From: Liolophura sinensis
Taxonomy: Eukaryota > Mollusca > Polyplacophora > Chitonida > Chitonidae
Reading direction: 5' to 3'
NCBI RefSeq assembly: GCF_032854445.1
Contig: NC_088297.1
Coordinates: 1,832,403-1,896,402 of the forward strand
Length of the DNA stretch: 64,000 bases
Shown here: positions 31,161 to 43,599 of the stretch, piece by piece
Layout of the letters: each line of letters opens with the position of its first letter
Numbering within the stretch: position 1 is the stretch's first letter
Translations under genes and position numbers: made by a program
Notes under the pieces: generated by a model
The model's input: only the letters and a program-made list of their open reading frames with translations
Told to the model about the DNA's origin: nothing
Database searches by the model: none

Positions 31161-33834
31161 AGCTAAGCCCCAGAAATATGTACATACACACACATTTTGG
31201 AGAAGGGAATGTTTCATTATTTGAAACATGATGATTTATGAAAAGACTTTGACAGATTTGGTTAGAAAATCGCTTCACTGTGTAGCATTTTAACATGATT
31301 GCATATGAAAACTTACACCCAAGAACAACATCTGCTCAAAACCCTACATTCTTTTGGTGCAGACTCTGTAGACTTCAACATAAAGATGCCATAAGACTAA
31401 CAGGATATTATGTTAAATATGACAAAATATCATGTTTCAACAACAGAATACAGACTTTCTGATAAAATTCACAGGTGAATGTTTTGAGTGCATAGGCCTA
31501 TATCTTGCGTTTGTTGTAAAAACCAAAGTTTACAAGTACTGCCTTCTGATGATTTGCAAAGTTGTGTGTGCGACATGAGCAAATAAGTGAAGCTGGAGAA
31601 GCTTTCTATTGTTCGGAGATCTTGCTATGTGATTGAGCATTTAAAGTATAGTCAACTGGAGTTCACCTTGCTATGGGTGTAAAAATATACGTGTAAATAT
31701 AAAATACACTTTGCCTTTCATTGAGATTAAAATGGATTATACACGTACATGTACACGTTTATAATAGTCACTTATTTATGTCCTTGACTTCAACAGGAGA
31801 TATACTGACATGGAGAATGAAAATGCGGATACGATGTGCAGCACTTGAGAAGTCAATTATTCAGAACGTTAATAAATTAAAAAATATTATAGAAGCCCGG
31901 TGCCGAGCGCTACAGATCCATTGTATCATCGCTGTCTATGACTTTGGCTAAACTGAAAGGCTTCGGCTAGTCTCTAGCAGAACAAGTGTAGAATAATGCC
32001 AATCTTTAATGACGATTCATATCCAAGCTTAGGGATGGGCATATTGTCGAGAATTACGTAATTTATTCTTATGACAGGAGGTAAAATAAGCATACTTTTT
32101 TGTTAAACCCCAAGCATTCATTCACTCATACCTTGATGTTTACGTTGTTGTATTTAAAGCCATACTGAAGAGTTTTCCATTTATACCATTTCCGTAAGTT
32201 TTATGTCTGGGTGGTGGAACTTGAAGAAATCGTAGAAAGCTAGCAAGCTTTGGCAAGTTACAGGCGAACTTTAAATAGTGTTACGTACAGGAAGCTATAC
32301 CATGGTTTTCACCGAACGTCAGATTAAGTAAATGGCTACACGGCCGTGTCTCACAGACCCAACGAGCAGCAAGAACGGATGAATTTAAAAGATTTGTACC
32401 AGGTTCCGGGTTTGAACCAGCACCAAGTCGGTCTCTCTGCTACAAACCATTCATCCAAAGGTGTCTTGTCTCACCTGCTTTACTTCATCAGAGCTCAGTG
32501 GTTCAGCTGTGTCATCTGCCTCGGTTATATTACTGACAAACGCGATGTTGTCCACAAAACACGAGCAACGCCTACGCTTATAGTCCTTCTAAACATGTGT
32601 CGTATGTCCTCACTGAAGTTAACAAACTCAACCACCCATTTACGACACCGAATTCCGTAGCCTTCGTGATGTGTTCAGATTAGACGTAAACACCAACGAC
32701 TTCAGCCATGCTTATCATTCGGGCTAACGCGCATGACGTGAATGTAGACAGGCACATAATGCTAACATAGCCACAGCGGGACACTTATAGTTCGGGTACG
32801 CTTGCGGTTAGGTGTCTATTACACCCAGTCCGTCAGTAGCCCGTTTTCCGGTGATCACATTTTGTATTCTTACCCTTCACTGATAGACAACACGCATGAA
32901 CTTAAGACACTCTTTCCTCACTACATTTTGGGTAACTCAAACACGGTGATTTATTCTGAGTAGTTATGAGTTGGACTTTTCTGTAGATATCTTTGTTCTT
33001 TCTCTCCGTTGAGGTGCAAGTGCGCTGTGCCATACGCTGTGTTATGCCCAATAAACATTCTAAGATTACATCTACACAGAAGAATAAGCTACTGTATATG
33101 TACTATGATAGTATGAACGAAGGTATACGCCATATTACTTATGGTGCATGCATGAGATGATCATTACGCTAGCTTTACATCACAGATAGCACGAGACAAG
33201 CTTGAATTTTCGGGCCTGTGTTACACACATGCGCTTGCTTAGGCTTGCTTAGGCTTACCTTCACCAGTGGCGTCCTGTCACACACCTATGCCCATCATTC
33301 ATCAATTATACTGTGCCACGTGGACCGTTAGAATAGCGTTGTGTATACTTTACACATAGGAAATGTGCATGTATATTTATCAAGTACAAACAGAAGGAAA
33401 GGTCAAGACACTGTCTGCCTCATCACTGTGATCTCAGTGTTCTTTGCATTGCTCAAGATTTCTGTACAAAATTTGACATTGGTGGCAGTGGTGTACAAAC
33501 AAACACCAGCTCACGATAAAAATTCCGGCCGTTAGATGTAGGGCTATTCAGGAACATTAAAGAAAACACATCTTTCCTTAACCCTAGCCCTAACCCTTAC
33601 CCTAAAACATATTCTCAGTGATTATGTGTACTATTAATATGCATGAGTAGGTCACGCAACCTGGAGAAAAGGTTGGAATCTTACAACTACCGTGTAAGCA
33701 GCTTTGCGCATGACCGGAATTTTTTCGCTATGGCACCAACAAAGTCACAAGGTTATGCTAAAACATTCTACCATTTTGCACTTGCGCACAAATCAACAAA
33801 ATTCGGACATTTTATAGCAGTTTTTGATATATTT
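31161..33834. other. No gene recognised
   Basis: AT-rich sequence. 31,330-31,480 belongs to dispersed repeat family 3. An open frame at 32,346-32,660 has no recognisable motif. A short CCCTAACCC-like run at 33,583-33,600 is too short to call telomeric. Confidence 0.4.
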
Positions 33835-33965
33835 TTTTTATTTATTTCATCGGTGTTTTACGCCGTGCTCAAGAATATTTCACTTATACGACGGCGGCCA
33901 GCATTATGGAGGAAGTGGGCCACTCTCCGGTGGAAACCCACCACCATCCGCAGGTTGCTAGCAAT
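33835..33965 (-). mobile_element. SINE fragment, 3' part
   Basis: Reverse complement: CGGTGTTTTACGCCGTG, CAAGAATATTTCACTT, GGCGGCCAGCATTATGG, ACCATCCGCAGGTTGCT. It is truncated before the tRNA part. Confidence 0.8.
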
Positions 33966-34084
33966 CTTTGGGGTATTTTCAGCCTTCCATAGGTATAAGC
34001 ATAGTTTTAGGTCAAAAATTTTCACTTTGTTTAATTAATTTACTGGCATTAACTTCGACTACAAGTGATGTGTGATTATCTTGA

Positions 34085-34640
34085 CAGTGTAAATCGTTAT
34101 GGTATGGTATGAACAGAGGGTATTCTTACAGGATGGTGTGAACAGAGGGTATTCTTATAGTATAGTATGAACAGAAGGTATTTTTACAGTATGGTATGAA
34201 CAGAGGGTAGTCTTACAGCATGGTATTAACAGAGAGTATTTTTACAGTATGGTTTGAACAGAAGGTATTTTACAGTATGGTGTGAACAGATGATAGTTTT
34301 CAGTATGGTATAAACAAAGGGGATTTTTACAGTATGTTATGAACAGAGGGTATTCTTACAGGATGGTGTGAAGAGAGAGCATGTTTTCACTATAATATGA
34401 ACAGAAGGTATTTTTACAGTATGGTATGAACAGAGGGTATTCTTACAGCATGGTATTTACAGAGAGTATTTTACAGTATAGGATGAACAGAGGGTATTTT
34501 TACTGTATGGATTGAACAGATGGTATTTTTGACTACATGGTTTAAACAGAGGGTATTTTTAAAGTGTGGTATGAACAGACAGTATTTTTACTATATGGGT
34601 TGAACAGGGGGTATTTTTGCAGTATGGTATGACCAGAAAG
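34085..34640 (+). repeat. Minisatellite, unit about 30 bp, about 18 copies
   Basis: Variants of TATGGTATGAACAGAGGG followed by TATTTTTACAG repeat throughout, with unit length changing between 28 and 33 bp. Confidence 0.9.
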
Positions 34641-34679
34641 TACTGTTAGAGTACTCTGAAAAATAAATCTGTGAATTTT

Positions 34680-34910
34680 AACTGAAAGTCTGAGTGATGC
34701 TAGAATGTATCCTGCTATTACAGCAGATTGTTCTGTTTAATACAATGTATAACACACCTGGACATTGGAAGTTTTATGAAGAATCTGTTGGACTAACAGG
34801 ATATTATGTTGAATATGACAGAACATTATATTATGACAACAGAATACATTCTGCTATCGCTCAGACTACATACATTTCTGTGAAAATTAATAGATTAATT
34901 TTTTTAGTGT
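34680..34910 (+). repeat. Dispersed repeat family 3, copy 2
   Basis: GATGCTAGAATGTATCC, TATTACAGCAGATTG and GGACTAACAGGATATTATG recur with changes at 31,330-31,480, 55,460-55,640 and 63,110-63,320. It is AT-rich and non-coding. Confidence 0.55.
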
Positions 34911-34919
34911 AAAAACATA

Positions 34920-36079
34920 CTCCGAGCAGATTATATTGTCATAGTATAGACACAGGTATCAACAGAGTGTATGGGTGTAGTATGGTATAATTTTTTTGAT
35001 ATGCTTTATTTTATTGCTCTGAGAGAAAAGTTTGGGTTAACTAACACAAAAATCTGAGTTATATGATTGAGCTAACTCAACTCGGAAAACTGAGTCAAAA
35101 GACCACGGACCTCTTCTGGTTATATTGTGGATTCACTAGGTAAGTCGGATAGCTAGCAGGAGTCTTTTCTAACTCAGATTTTGGTTTCACTTGACCCCCT
35201 AACTTTTTCGCAGTGTAATAAAATAAAGTAAGTAAATAAATCATGCGTTGTTTAGTATGACAATGCTATTATACCAGTGGATAAGGGAATGAAGAAAGTT
35301 CGTAAAGCGCAACAAAGAATCAAATCGCCCAGGCGATCGATAAGTATTTGTGCATCTCAAATCAAGTCTTAAAAACTGAGGTCATTTTAAATTATTTGGG
35401 TACACATTGTATTTCGATCGATACTAATACCAAACTATTATGGGGTTTTACTGAAGCAAAATACAAATGATCCTTAAGCCCTAATACCTTATTCTGGTCA
35501 AACAATCCCCAAGATAGAGTAAATCTTTTGATGAAATAGTTTCGATAGATTCACATATCAAAAAATCACGATCAATTCAGAATACTTTTATTCGGATTAT
35601 CGATTGGTGCAGCATTTAGCATTTTCATTTTAACGCCTCATAATATATGTCAAGTCTTGTATGATATTTACATTGTTACGATGAGGGTCAGATTGGGACT
35701 TGAGCTCGTCTCTCTAAAGGCGAGCTAAAGCGCTCTGTACGAACTATGGCGTTGTTGGTATAACTACTGAAGTACATCTACTGTTTAGCACCAATGTAGT
35801 GTCACACGGTGTGTATACTAAAGTACTACGAGACTTGGTGTGTATCAGTGTGTATCAATATATCAGTTTAAGCTAGTGAGAAACTAGCAGACCGTGACGA
35901 AGTCGAGGACTACAAGCGGTTCGTTCACAGCGGTACGTCGAATCACAGCATATTTACACAAACGTATCACCAAGATGGGACGTACACAGACAAATCTAAA
36001 AACGATGAAACAGTTTTACATTTGTATACATGTAAGCAACGACAAAACCAATTCTGATGTCAACACACGAATCATACAC
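34920..36079. other. No gene recognised
   Basis: AT-rich. No coding motif or shared repeat identified. Confidence 0.4.
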
Positions 36080-36180
36080 TTATTTAATTTATTTATGTGA
36101 TTGATGTCTTACGCTGCACTCAAGAATATTTCACTTATACGACGGCGGTCAGCATTATGGTGGTAGGAAACCGCCAATCA
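36080..36180 (-). mobile_element. SINE fragment, 3' part
   Basis: GATTGATGTCTTACGC, CAAGAATATTTCACTT, GCGGTCAGCATTATGG; only about 100 bp are recognisable. Confidence 0.75.
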
Positions 36181-36489
36181 TATATGCTTGTATCCATATT
36201 AATATTGTTGTGTTTCACATTTGTATGCTGTTATGTCTGTAACAGTTGTGTTTTTGGTTGGTGAGTAAAATGTATCTATCGGTAAAGCCTCCTTATTCTC
36301 TGCCCAGTGAGAATCAGTTAAGCCTCCATAGGCTTTGTCCAGTGAGAAGCTGTATTTTTCTTTTTAATAGAAAGATGAATGTTTGATTTATGCCTCAACG
36401 TTAATGACAAACCTTATTATGGATATACAAATGGTCAACCATTCGCTAGTGGTGGAAAGGCATGTGCCTAAATAAGAAAGAAAAGTCTG

Positions 36490-37069
36490 ATGAGCACAGA
36501 ACCACCCGATTTGATTTATATATTTACTTATTTATTTGATTGGTGTTTACGCCTTACCCAAGAATATTTCACTTATGCGGCTGTGGCCAGCATTAGGGTG
36601 GGAGGAAATCGGGCAGAGCCCGGAAGAAACACACGACCATCCGCAGGTTTTTGCCAGACCTTCCCACTTACGGCCGGAGAGGAAGCCAGCTTTAAAGATG
36701 CCGACTAATCTCCCGTATTAAACATACATATTTGTATTGAGCAGAGAACCACCTGTTTTGATGATATCGACTAATCTCCTGTATTACACATACATATTTG
36801 TGCTGAGCAGAAAAAAACACCATTTGATGATACCGACTAATCTCCTGTATTACACATACATATTTGTACTGAGCAGAAACAACACGATTTGATGATGCCA
36901 ACTAGTCTCCTGTTTTACACATACATATTTGTACTGAGCAGAGAACCGCTCGATTTGATGATCCGACTCGTCTTCTGTACTACACATACATATTTGTACT
37001 GAGCAGAAAACAACACGATTTGATGATATCGACTAATCTTCTGTATTACACATACATATTTGTATTGGC
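36490..37069 (+). repeat. Minisatellite, unit about 65 bp, six-plus copies, split by a SINE
   Basis: Units contain GACTAATCTCCTGTATTAC, ACATACATATTTGTACTGAG and CAGAAACAACACGATTTGAT. One unit end at 36,490-36,514 lies before the SINE (36,515-36,697) and the others follow it, so the SINE landed inside the array. Confidence 0.85.
36515..36697 (-). mobile_element. SINE, 5'-truncated, inside a minisatellite
   Basis: Reverse complement of the body: GGCAGAGCCCGGAAG, CGACCATCCGCAGG, GGCCGGAGAGGAAGCC. It ends before the B box. Confidence 0.85.
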
Positions 37070-38239
37070 CATACGCATTGTAATTCTGTCACAAGTAAAT
37101 CTGGAAAAAGGGTCCAGACGTCCTGGCAGTCTGCTTCATCATTGTGTCTAATTGCTGTGAACCCAGGGCTAGGGGTGGTCCATTCATCGTGTTGGATTAG
37201 ATCGCCCGGATGGATATATAAACAGATCTGCCCAAAGCACAAAGGAGATACGTATACGTACAGGATGGTGTACAAGCGCTCTCTACCCCCAAGCTGGAGG
37301 GAATTTCCCTTTAGTCTAGCACTAGAAACGGTCTTTGGTTCGAGCCCCAACGTCCTACATAATTTGATTATCAATAACTTACACGCTAGCATGGTACTCG
37401 ATTTGCACACTCTTGTTACTCGCCTAGAAGAAGCCTAGCGTCATTCCAATATCATTGAAAACTATTCACTGTTTCTATTTGCATGATTCCGTCTTAATTT
37501 CGTAGGTTATATACTTTCTTTGTTCTTTGATGATTTGTTTGTGATGTTGTTTTGGAAACTAGCCTTACAATTATGAACCCAAACGTTCATTTTGATGCTC
37601 TGTCGTGAGTTTTGCATACAATGCACTGGAAAGCATTTTGGGGTCTGGAGTCCCATAAAACCATTTCTGAAGTGCTGAAAGTTGTCACCGATTTACCAGT
37701 AGTTTTGGTCTTAGCATGTCCGTAAGGTTTTCTTTTATTTGGGTATGTTAGCCCGCCTAGAGCATAGTTATTTTAAAGCACTCTACTTAGTTCATGAAAC
37801 ACCAGTGAAAAAATAAAAAAGTTTTTTACAATGGAAGTTTAGTGTTTTCTGTTCGTTCTCTTTAGCTGCATAACACAAAATGGTCACATTTCCAATGATT
37901 CGACGAGGCCATGATGTCAACAAATTTTGTTGCGGGTCAAGTCAATGGGTTCCGCCAGCCCTGTACAAAGGGTAGCAAAGTTTATAACTGATAATATGGC
38001 AGTGTCCTCTACCTACTTAAATAACAATACACCAGTAATCTTGAATAATCAAAGCTGACACTGTTATTCAAATACATAGGGTGCACTGTTGTTTCATCAG
38101 TTACACGATATGCTTCCCTTTGTAGAAGGCTGGCGAACCCTATTTACATCTGGGGAAATGTAAGAATGTCTTTCTTTGGCAGACAAACACTGACGAACAT
38201 AAACCAAGACACTGTTCCTATTTACCGAAATCAGGTTCA
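37070..38239. other. No gene recognised
   Basis: Open frames on both strands around 37,033-37,438 overlap each other and carry no motif. The rest is unremarkable. Confidence 0.4.
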
Positions 38240-38375
38240 ATAGTACAGGTTGCTAAAAGACCTTCCCACGCACGGCCGGACATGAACTCACAACAACCGC
38301 ATTGGTGAGAGGTCTCTGGGTCATTACGCTGCGCTAGCGCGTTAAAGACCTGAGCCATGGAGCCCCCGATTGAAA
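38240..38375 (-). mobile_element. SINE, tRNA-like half
   Basis: Reverse complement of the 5' part: GGAGCCCCCGATTG marks the start, with GCGCTAGCGCGTT, GTCATTACGCTGCG and ACAACCGCATTGG, ending near GGTTGCTAAAAGACC. The 3' half is missing. It contains a small deletion in the body (GGCCGGACATGAACTC). Confidence 0.75.
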
Positions 38376-38597
38376 CTCTAAGGTACATGTATATAACACT
38401 CATAGCTCAAAAATAATACAAACTCATTACGTACAATGATAGAAACTTGAATGAATGAATATTGCTTAACGCCACATAACGCCATTCAATGGTGAGACAG
38501 ACAACTGACGCTAGCCTATGGTTGGCTAATTTTACATGCAATGCGTAAACTCATCGTTAAGGTAAATAGCCCATGTATTTCTGCTTTGACAGATCTA

Positions 38598-38665
38598 TTT
38601 ATTTCTTCATTTATTTGAATGGTATTTTACATTGTGCTCAAGAATATTTCGCTCACATGGCGTCT
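38598..38665 (-). mobile_element. SINE 3'-tail remnant
   Basis: TTTATTTGAATGGTATTTTAC and GCTCAAGAATATTTCG only. Confidence 0.55.
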
Positions 38666-39361
38666 GGTTTATATTAAACTCGTTGCATTTGAGAGATGTT
38701 TGCCCGGTATATGTATATTGGCAAATATATGAACTCGCCGGGAGTCGAGGACTCCGATGTGTAATCTTAGTAACTCCTGAAAATTTCCACAGAAAGACGA
38801 ACAAAAGATTTCACAGGAGTGCGTAGAGTAACATAGATCCGATGTCTCCCGGGTACGCGTCTGAAAAGTAACACAAAGACACTTCGTCTAGGGATATGTA
38901 CTCATAAGGCCTACATGAATACATGGAGGTAGTATTTCGCAATAAGTTTAAGCAATTTATATCAGCATTTCGCAACATCCATATTGGTCACAGATAAAAT
39001 TTCCTCTGCCTTTGAAATCTACAAACAATGCGGAGATTGTGTATGCTTGCCCAGGCATACCACTGTTATGAAATCACTGAGAAAACATCAGAGACAGCCA
39101 GTCTAAAGTAGGCGTCTGAATGCTTCCTTCTTCACTCTCTATGTCTCGAAGAGTGCGGGCTGAAATCCGGCCTTGGGCTGGCAACTTTTCCAGATTCCCC
39201 CGGTTTTGATAGGCAAGAGTGAGCAGTCGAGGACGTTAGTGAAGCCATACGTGCAGTGTGTCATTTAATGTGAACCAGTTGTTTTCTATCATTTTGAGGT
39301 GCTTATCAATAGCTGGAGTCCTTATGGTTTATATCCACAGTATCGTGAAGAAGTAAGGTCC
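38666..39361. other. No gene recognised
   Basis: No coding motif, shared repeat or tandem structure seen. Confidence 0.35.
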
Positions 39362-39548
39362 ACATATGTATGCAAGTGTGTAAATCTGTATGTCTGTATG
39401 TTTGTCTGCATGTATGTATGTATGTATGCATGTATGTGTGTATGTATGTATGAATGTATGTATGTATGTATGTATGTATGTATGTATGTATGTGGGTGTG
39501 AGTATGTGTGTAAGTACGCAGGTGTGTTCGTATGTATGTATGTATGTA
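39362..39548. repeat. (TATG)n microsatellite
   Basis: Near-perfect TATG repeats with a few GTGTG and TGCATG variants. Long open frames on both strands arise only from the period of 4. Confidence 0.95.
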
Positions 39549-39549
39549 G

Positions 39550-39890
39550 GATTGTGGTTTAACATTGTACAAAACAATTGTTCAGTCACATGACAACGAG
39601 GATGTGTCTTCTTGGGGCACGAGGCTTCCTGTCCGGCCATACGTGGGAAGGTCTGCTAGCAGCCTGTCGATGGTTGTGGGTTTTCCTCGGGTTAATGCTG
39701 ACAGCCGTCATTCAAATAAATCAAACAAATTCTTGTGGCACGACGAGTCCATATCGCCAAAGTGCTGCCGCCACTAAAAGATAGTGCCGAAGACACTAGT
39801 CATGACATCCCACCAATTCAAAATATACTGACACCGTGCCAACCAAACTCGTTTCCTTCCTCTCATTCCCAGTTCTTTGTATGCACTCGC
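39550..39890 (+). repeat. Dispersed repeat family 2, copy 2, with nested SINE piece
   Basis: The left part (GGTTTAACATTG, TTCAGTCACATGACAACGAGG) and right part (CGCCAAAGTGCTGCCG, GTGCCAACCAAACTCG) match the repeat at 14,045-14,400. Between them, 39,616-39,722 is SINE body sequence (CCGGCCATACGTGGGAAGG, GATGGTTGTGGGTTTTCC), so a SINE fragment lies nested inside. Confidence 0.6.
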
Positions 39891-40734
39891 ACTCCTAGAA
39901 GTCCAAGATGTTCTTACCCATGAATGGCCACATAAAAGTTCCCTTAACAGATGGAAACATTTTCTGAAAATGTGATTTTCTTTTCACACTTGATGTGTAA
40001 AGAAGACATCCATTTCGGACGAGGTACCGGTAGATTCTACTAAAAAGACACCCTACGTGGAATTTATTGTACTGTATTCAAATAAGCCTGTCGAAATATC
40101 TTTCCGTGAACAGATTCCTTTCGTTTCACACGTGTGGCGGACAAATCTGTAAGTGAAAGGAATGAACACGTTTAATCATCAAACATCATCATTACTCCTT
40201 AGGAAAACACCCTAACGGATTTAGTGCCTGGTCCTCAACACTGTTACATAAACAACCCAGCCTGTAAAGATGTATCCACTTAAGAAGAATGAAATGCAAC
40301 AACTGCACTGACTGGTCTTGCAAACAAAGCCTTGCCCGGAGAGATATCATGGGTAGAAACCTAGAAATACGGCAGTTCATCACGTGACTGGACATATATG
40401 TGATGAGTGTGCAAATACTGTCAGTATTCTGGTCAGACGTAGATGTGTACCATAGATCTTGCTGGTCATTTAGGGTAGGGTAGCTGAGACAGATAAAGGT
40501 CACAGCCAGTTTTGTTGGCGTCAGATACCACTTTTAGGATCGTGGTCCGGATACAAATAACGTTTTCTGGTTGCTCCCTTTTATGTATACACTGTACTTT
40601 ATGTACACATCTAGTTCTTTTCCACAAAATTAGAACTTACATTAGTTGTTATTGTGGACATATGTCTCTTCCGTACAGACTGGTGGTAAGAAAATGTATT
40701 AATTAAATGAATAAAACTTTCTGCAATGCCACTT
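39891..40734. other. No gene recognised
   Basis: No coding motif or shared repeat seen. Confidence 0.4.
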
Positions 40735-40845
40735 CGACTAACGTGTACACTTCGAGTTTTACGTCGTCGTCTAACGTGTACGCTTGGGGTTTTATGTCGT
40801 CGTCTATCGTGTACGCTTGGGGTTTTACGTCGTCGTCTGCCACAA
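40735..40845 (+). repeat. Short tandem repeat, about 35 bp unit, three copies
   Basis: ACGTGTACGCTTGGGGTTTT plus ACGTCGTCGTCTA repeated three times. It directly adjoins family 2 sequence that also begins GCTTGGGCTTTAACGTCG, so it may be a local expansion of that element's left end. Confidence 0.8.
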
Positions 40846-40849
40846 ACTC

Positions 40850-41100
40850 GAGTGAGTGAGTGAGTGCTTGGGCTTTAACGTCGTATTCAACAATTTTTCA
40901 GTCATATGACGACGAAGGAATCATTAGGGTGCATGTACGTGTAATGTGCCTCTTTGTTCCAGGACGGATTTCCACCGCTCTTTTATTTAGTGCTGCTTCA
41001 CTGAGACGATTTACCGAAGGCAAGTAAGCCGCCCCGCCCGAGCCATTATACTGATACGGGTCAACCAGTCGTTGCACTGTCCCCTTCATGCTGAACAATG
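40850..41100 (+). repeat. Dispersed repeat family 2, copy 3 (variant)
   Basis: GAGTGAGTGAGTGCTTGGG, TTTAACGTCGTATTC, TTTTTCAGTCATATGACG, then GCCGCCCCGCCCGAGCC and GATACGGGTCAACCAG. Its left end agrees with copies 1 and 2 and its centre differs, so it is a subfamily. Confidence 0.55.
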
Positions 41101-41104
41101 TTGG

Positions 41105-41215
41105 AACGATGTTGGTAGAGCGGGCGCTCTACCAACTGTGCTATCCGGGCCGGTACCACAAACTCGAAGTGGAAACTAACCGATCTGTAGAGGGATTCGA
41201 ACCCATGATCTGTGT
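41105..41215 (-). repeat. tRNA-like pieces in permuted order
   Basis: On the minus strand a B-box arm (GGGTTCGAATCCCTC) comes first. It is followed about 65 bp later by a 5' tRNA start with an A box (GGATAGCACAGTTGGTAGAGCG). The order is the reverse of a tRNA gene, so this is not a functional tRNA. It may be the junction of two tRNA-derived units. Confidence 0.5.
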
Positions 41216-42147
41216 TAATATTTTTTGTCCCAAACTCGTTGACTTCTGTGAACACATAAATGTGCAACCTTAGAACTCCTAGTGAATTTCCATGTTTTCC
41301 TTCAATACATTTCCATACACAATACACCCACTGGTGAAATGAATGGCTGAAGTATAAGAATAGACTCTAAACGTCTTGGTGCGGCTGTAACGCGAGGTGG
41401 GTACCCAGGGTATTTCCAGATGACCTATATGAGTTTCATTTCGCAATATTCTTTAAATTCAGTGAATAGCACATGTTTATGGCCTATATATGCTTCATTT
41501 AATCCATCTTCTCTTTTAAAAAAAAATTAGGCTCAGTTGTTCGAAAGTATAATATCCAACACAGGATTTAAGCCATATTTTGTATTTAAATTATTAGCCA
41601 AACTCAGCTGCCAACGCAGTTCTCTAGAGTCAAAGTAGAACAGCAACTGTTTTAGTTCATAGTTAATATTATGTTCCGCAACATTTTTAGGGTACGTCTA
41701 AAATTTAGAACGTGGTTTAAAGTTAAATCTGGTAAAAAGTCAAACTAGCTTTGAACTACCAGGCCCAGGAATTCTTCGCCTTTTAAGGCCAACACTCAGC
41801 TCACGTCTCCCGGTGATAGCAATGCTGTAAAACCACTTGTGTGTGTCAACAAAAAAACCATACAAAAGCGGAGAATATCGCACGTCAGGTGCAAACAGAT
41901 TAAGGTAAGAGCTGTAGGTACGACCTACCTATAGCTACACGGAACTGGTGTACATCGTCAACGAGAACACTCCGCTCTGTTCACAACGATCTACCTAACG
42001 TTATAACTAGTGTATGACAGTGGTTTTTACACAACAGAGTTGCCAAAGATCTTGATGGTAAACAGGAGTTATAGACATAATATACTTAATATAATTATAA
42101 TGATATATTACACGGTTTTAAGCTGATTTTAAAGGCTTCAATTTTAT
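41216..42147. other. No gene recognised
   Basis: AT-rich, with no shared repeat or coding motif. Confidence 0.4.
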
Positions 42148-42390
42148 ATACCGCGCTAGCGCAATGTAGTGACACAGAAGCCTCTCACCAATGCGGTCGC
42201 TGTGAGTTCAAGACCAGCTCCTGCTGGCTTCCTCTCCGGCCATACGTGGGAAGGTCTTCCAGCAACCTGCGGAAGGTCGAGGGTTTCCCCCCAACTGTGT
42301 CCGGTTTCCACCCACCATAATGCTCGCCGCCGTCGTATGAGTTAAATATTCTTGAGTACGGCGTAAAACACCAATCAAATAAATAAATAT
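42148..42390 (+). mobile_element. tRNA-derived SINE lacking only the A-box end
   Basis: Starts at CCGCGCTAGCGCAATG, with the B box GAGTTCAAGACC, body, GTACGGCGTAAAACACC and an (AAAT)n tail. About 70 bp downstream another copy follows in the same direction. Confidence 0.88.
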
Positions 42391-42461
42391 CGATGTGAAA
42401 ACCAAAGCAATATGTTACAAGCTTGAAAACAAGAAAATGTCTTTCATGTGTAAGAAAAACT

Positions 42462-42712
42462 TGGGCTCGCATAGCTCAGTGGGTTAGCGCTCTAGCGCAG
42501 CGTAATGACCCAGGAGCGCCTCAGTGAGTTCAAGTCCAGCTCATGTTGGCTTCCTTTCCGGCCGTAAGTGGGAAGGCCCGATGGCAACCTGCGGATGGTC
42601 GTGGGTTTCCGCCGGGCTCTGCCCTGCTCCCACCACAATGCTGGTCGCCGTCGTATAAGTGAAATATTGTTGAGTACGGCGTAAAACACTAATCAAATCA
42701 ATAAATAAATTA
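42462..42712 (+). mobile_element. tRNA-derived SINE, near full length
   Basis: Starts GGGCTCGCATAGCTCAG with an A box CATAGCTCAGTGGG closer to a functional tRNA than in other copies. It has a small deletion before the B box and ends in an AAATAAAT-type tail. Confidence 0.88.
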
Positions 42713-42840
42713 ACAAAAGCCACTTAATTTATTTATTTATCCGTTTTATGGGTACAGGTCACCTGTGTGCCCTGTATAAACCACCGTCCTGTGGCACGCT
42801 ACTGCGTAGCAATGTTACCTCCTATTGTCTTTCGTTTTTA

Positions 42841-43231
42841 ATTCTGCTCTTTATGACAATGGAGCCGTTTTGCGCAAATCACACAAGGGATTACTCTGGG
42901 ATTAGTTTCCATGCCTTAGCTTCGGACATCTCCAATCGACGAAAATGGACAATTGCCATGCGACGAGACTATTTTATGCAGTTTTTGAGGAGGCGAGTTT
43001 TGACCCAGTTTACAGGCTAAAAATGAGGTATGGAATTAGATTCCAAAATGGAATGGAAAGTAAAAAATCCAACGTCCGTTGAAACCTGAAGCAGTACCTA
43101 ATATTTTCAACATTCCTGATTACAAAAGCAGTTTTCCTGTCAAAAAAGCGTTGATCAAACTCAATGTAAGAGAAATTGCGCCTCCAAAACGTTGGATGGA
43201 AAAGCTGGGTGAGTCCGGCTGGTCGTACGGG
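42841..43231 (+). pseudogene. THAP-domain-like fragment, frame-disrupted
   Basis: The frame from MEPFCANHTRDYSG contains GISFHALASD...RRKWTIAMRR, which resembles the start of a THAP zinc domain (a conserved SFH/P and W). After a stop at 43,018-43,020 another frame gives LKPEAVPNIFNIPDYK near 43,090, close to the THAP AVPTIF box. It continues to APPKRWMEKLGESGW and a stop at about 43,231. The C-x-H ligands expected between are not visible and only one N-terminal Cys remains, so if real it is broken. THAP domains bind DNA and occur in P-like transposases and host factors. Confidence 0.4.
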
Positions 43232-43599
43232 TGAAGGGGATGTACAGCGGGGGAAGCCGCTACGGTCACCGCCGCTGTCAACGCAGGCAGGTAGGGCGAA
43301 GTAGACAGACTGCCATTGCGACTGCTGCTGCTGGCCGCCGCGGGTGAGGAGGGCGAGGTAGACAGGCTGCTACGCCCGCTGCTGCTGCGGCTGCTGCTGC
43401 CGCGCCAGGCCGTGTTGGGTGAAAAATGGACTGGTGTGGAAACGGTGATCGGTACCGAAGTGTTGTTAGGGAGCGATGATCGGTGATGCCGGCGGAGTTG
43501 TGGTAAACCGGAAAATCTCGTAAACTTCAACCGGCTTGGTCTGTGGACGCGTCGCGCCGTGGTGGTTAGCGGGGCGGAGGTCAGGTCTTCGCCGTACAC

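Noticed and set aside
33583-33600. Telomere-like CCCTAACCC run
   Set aside because: Only two or three imperfect units; chance or a very short remnant.
34085-34640. Possible CRISPR array (regular ~30 bp repeats)
   Set aside because: The units are contiguous without unique spacers and the DNA is eukaryotic; it is a minisatellite.
37033-37438. Overlapping open frames on both strands
   Set aside because: No motif, no splice context, and both strands equally open; likely chance.
39306-39640. Long open frames with Tyr/Met/Cys/Val or His/Thr repeats
   Set aside because: They arise from the (TATG)n microsatellite.
43120-43599. Ser/Ala-rich minus-strand frame of 159 codons
   Set aside because: Low-complexity GCTGCTGC-rich DNA; it overlaps the better-supported THAP-like and integrase frames.
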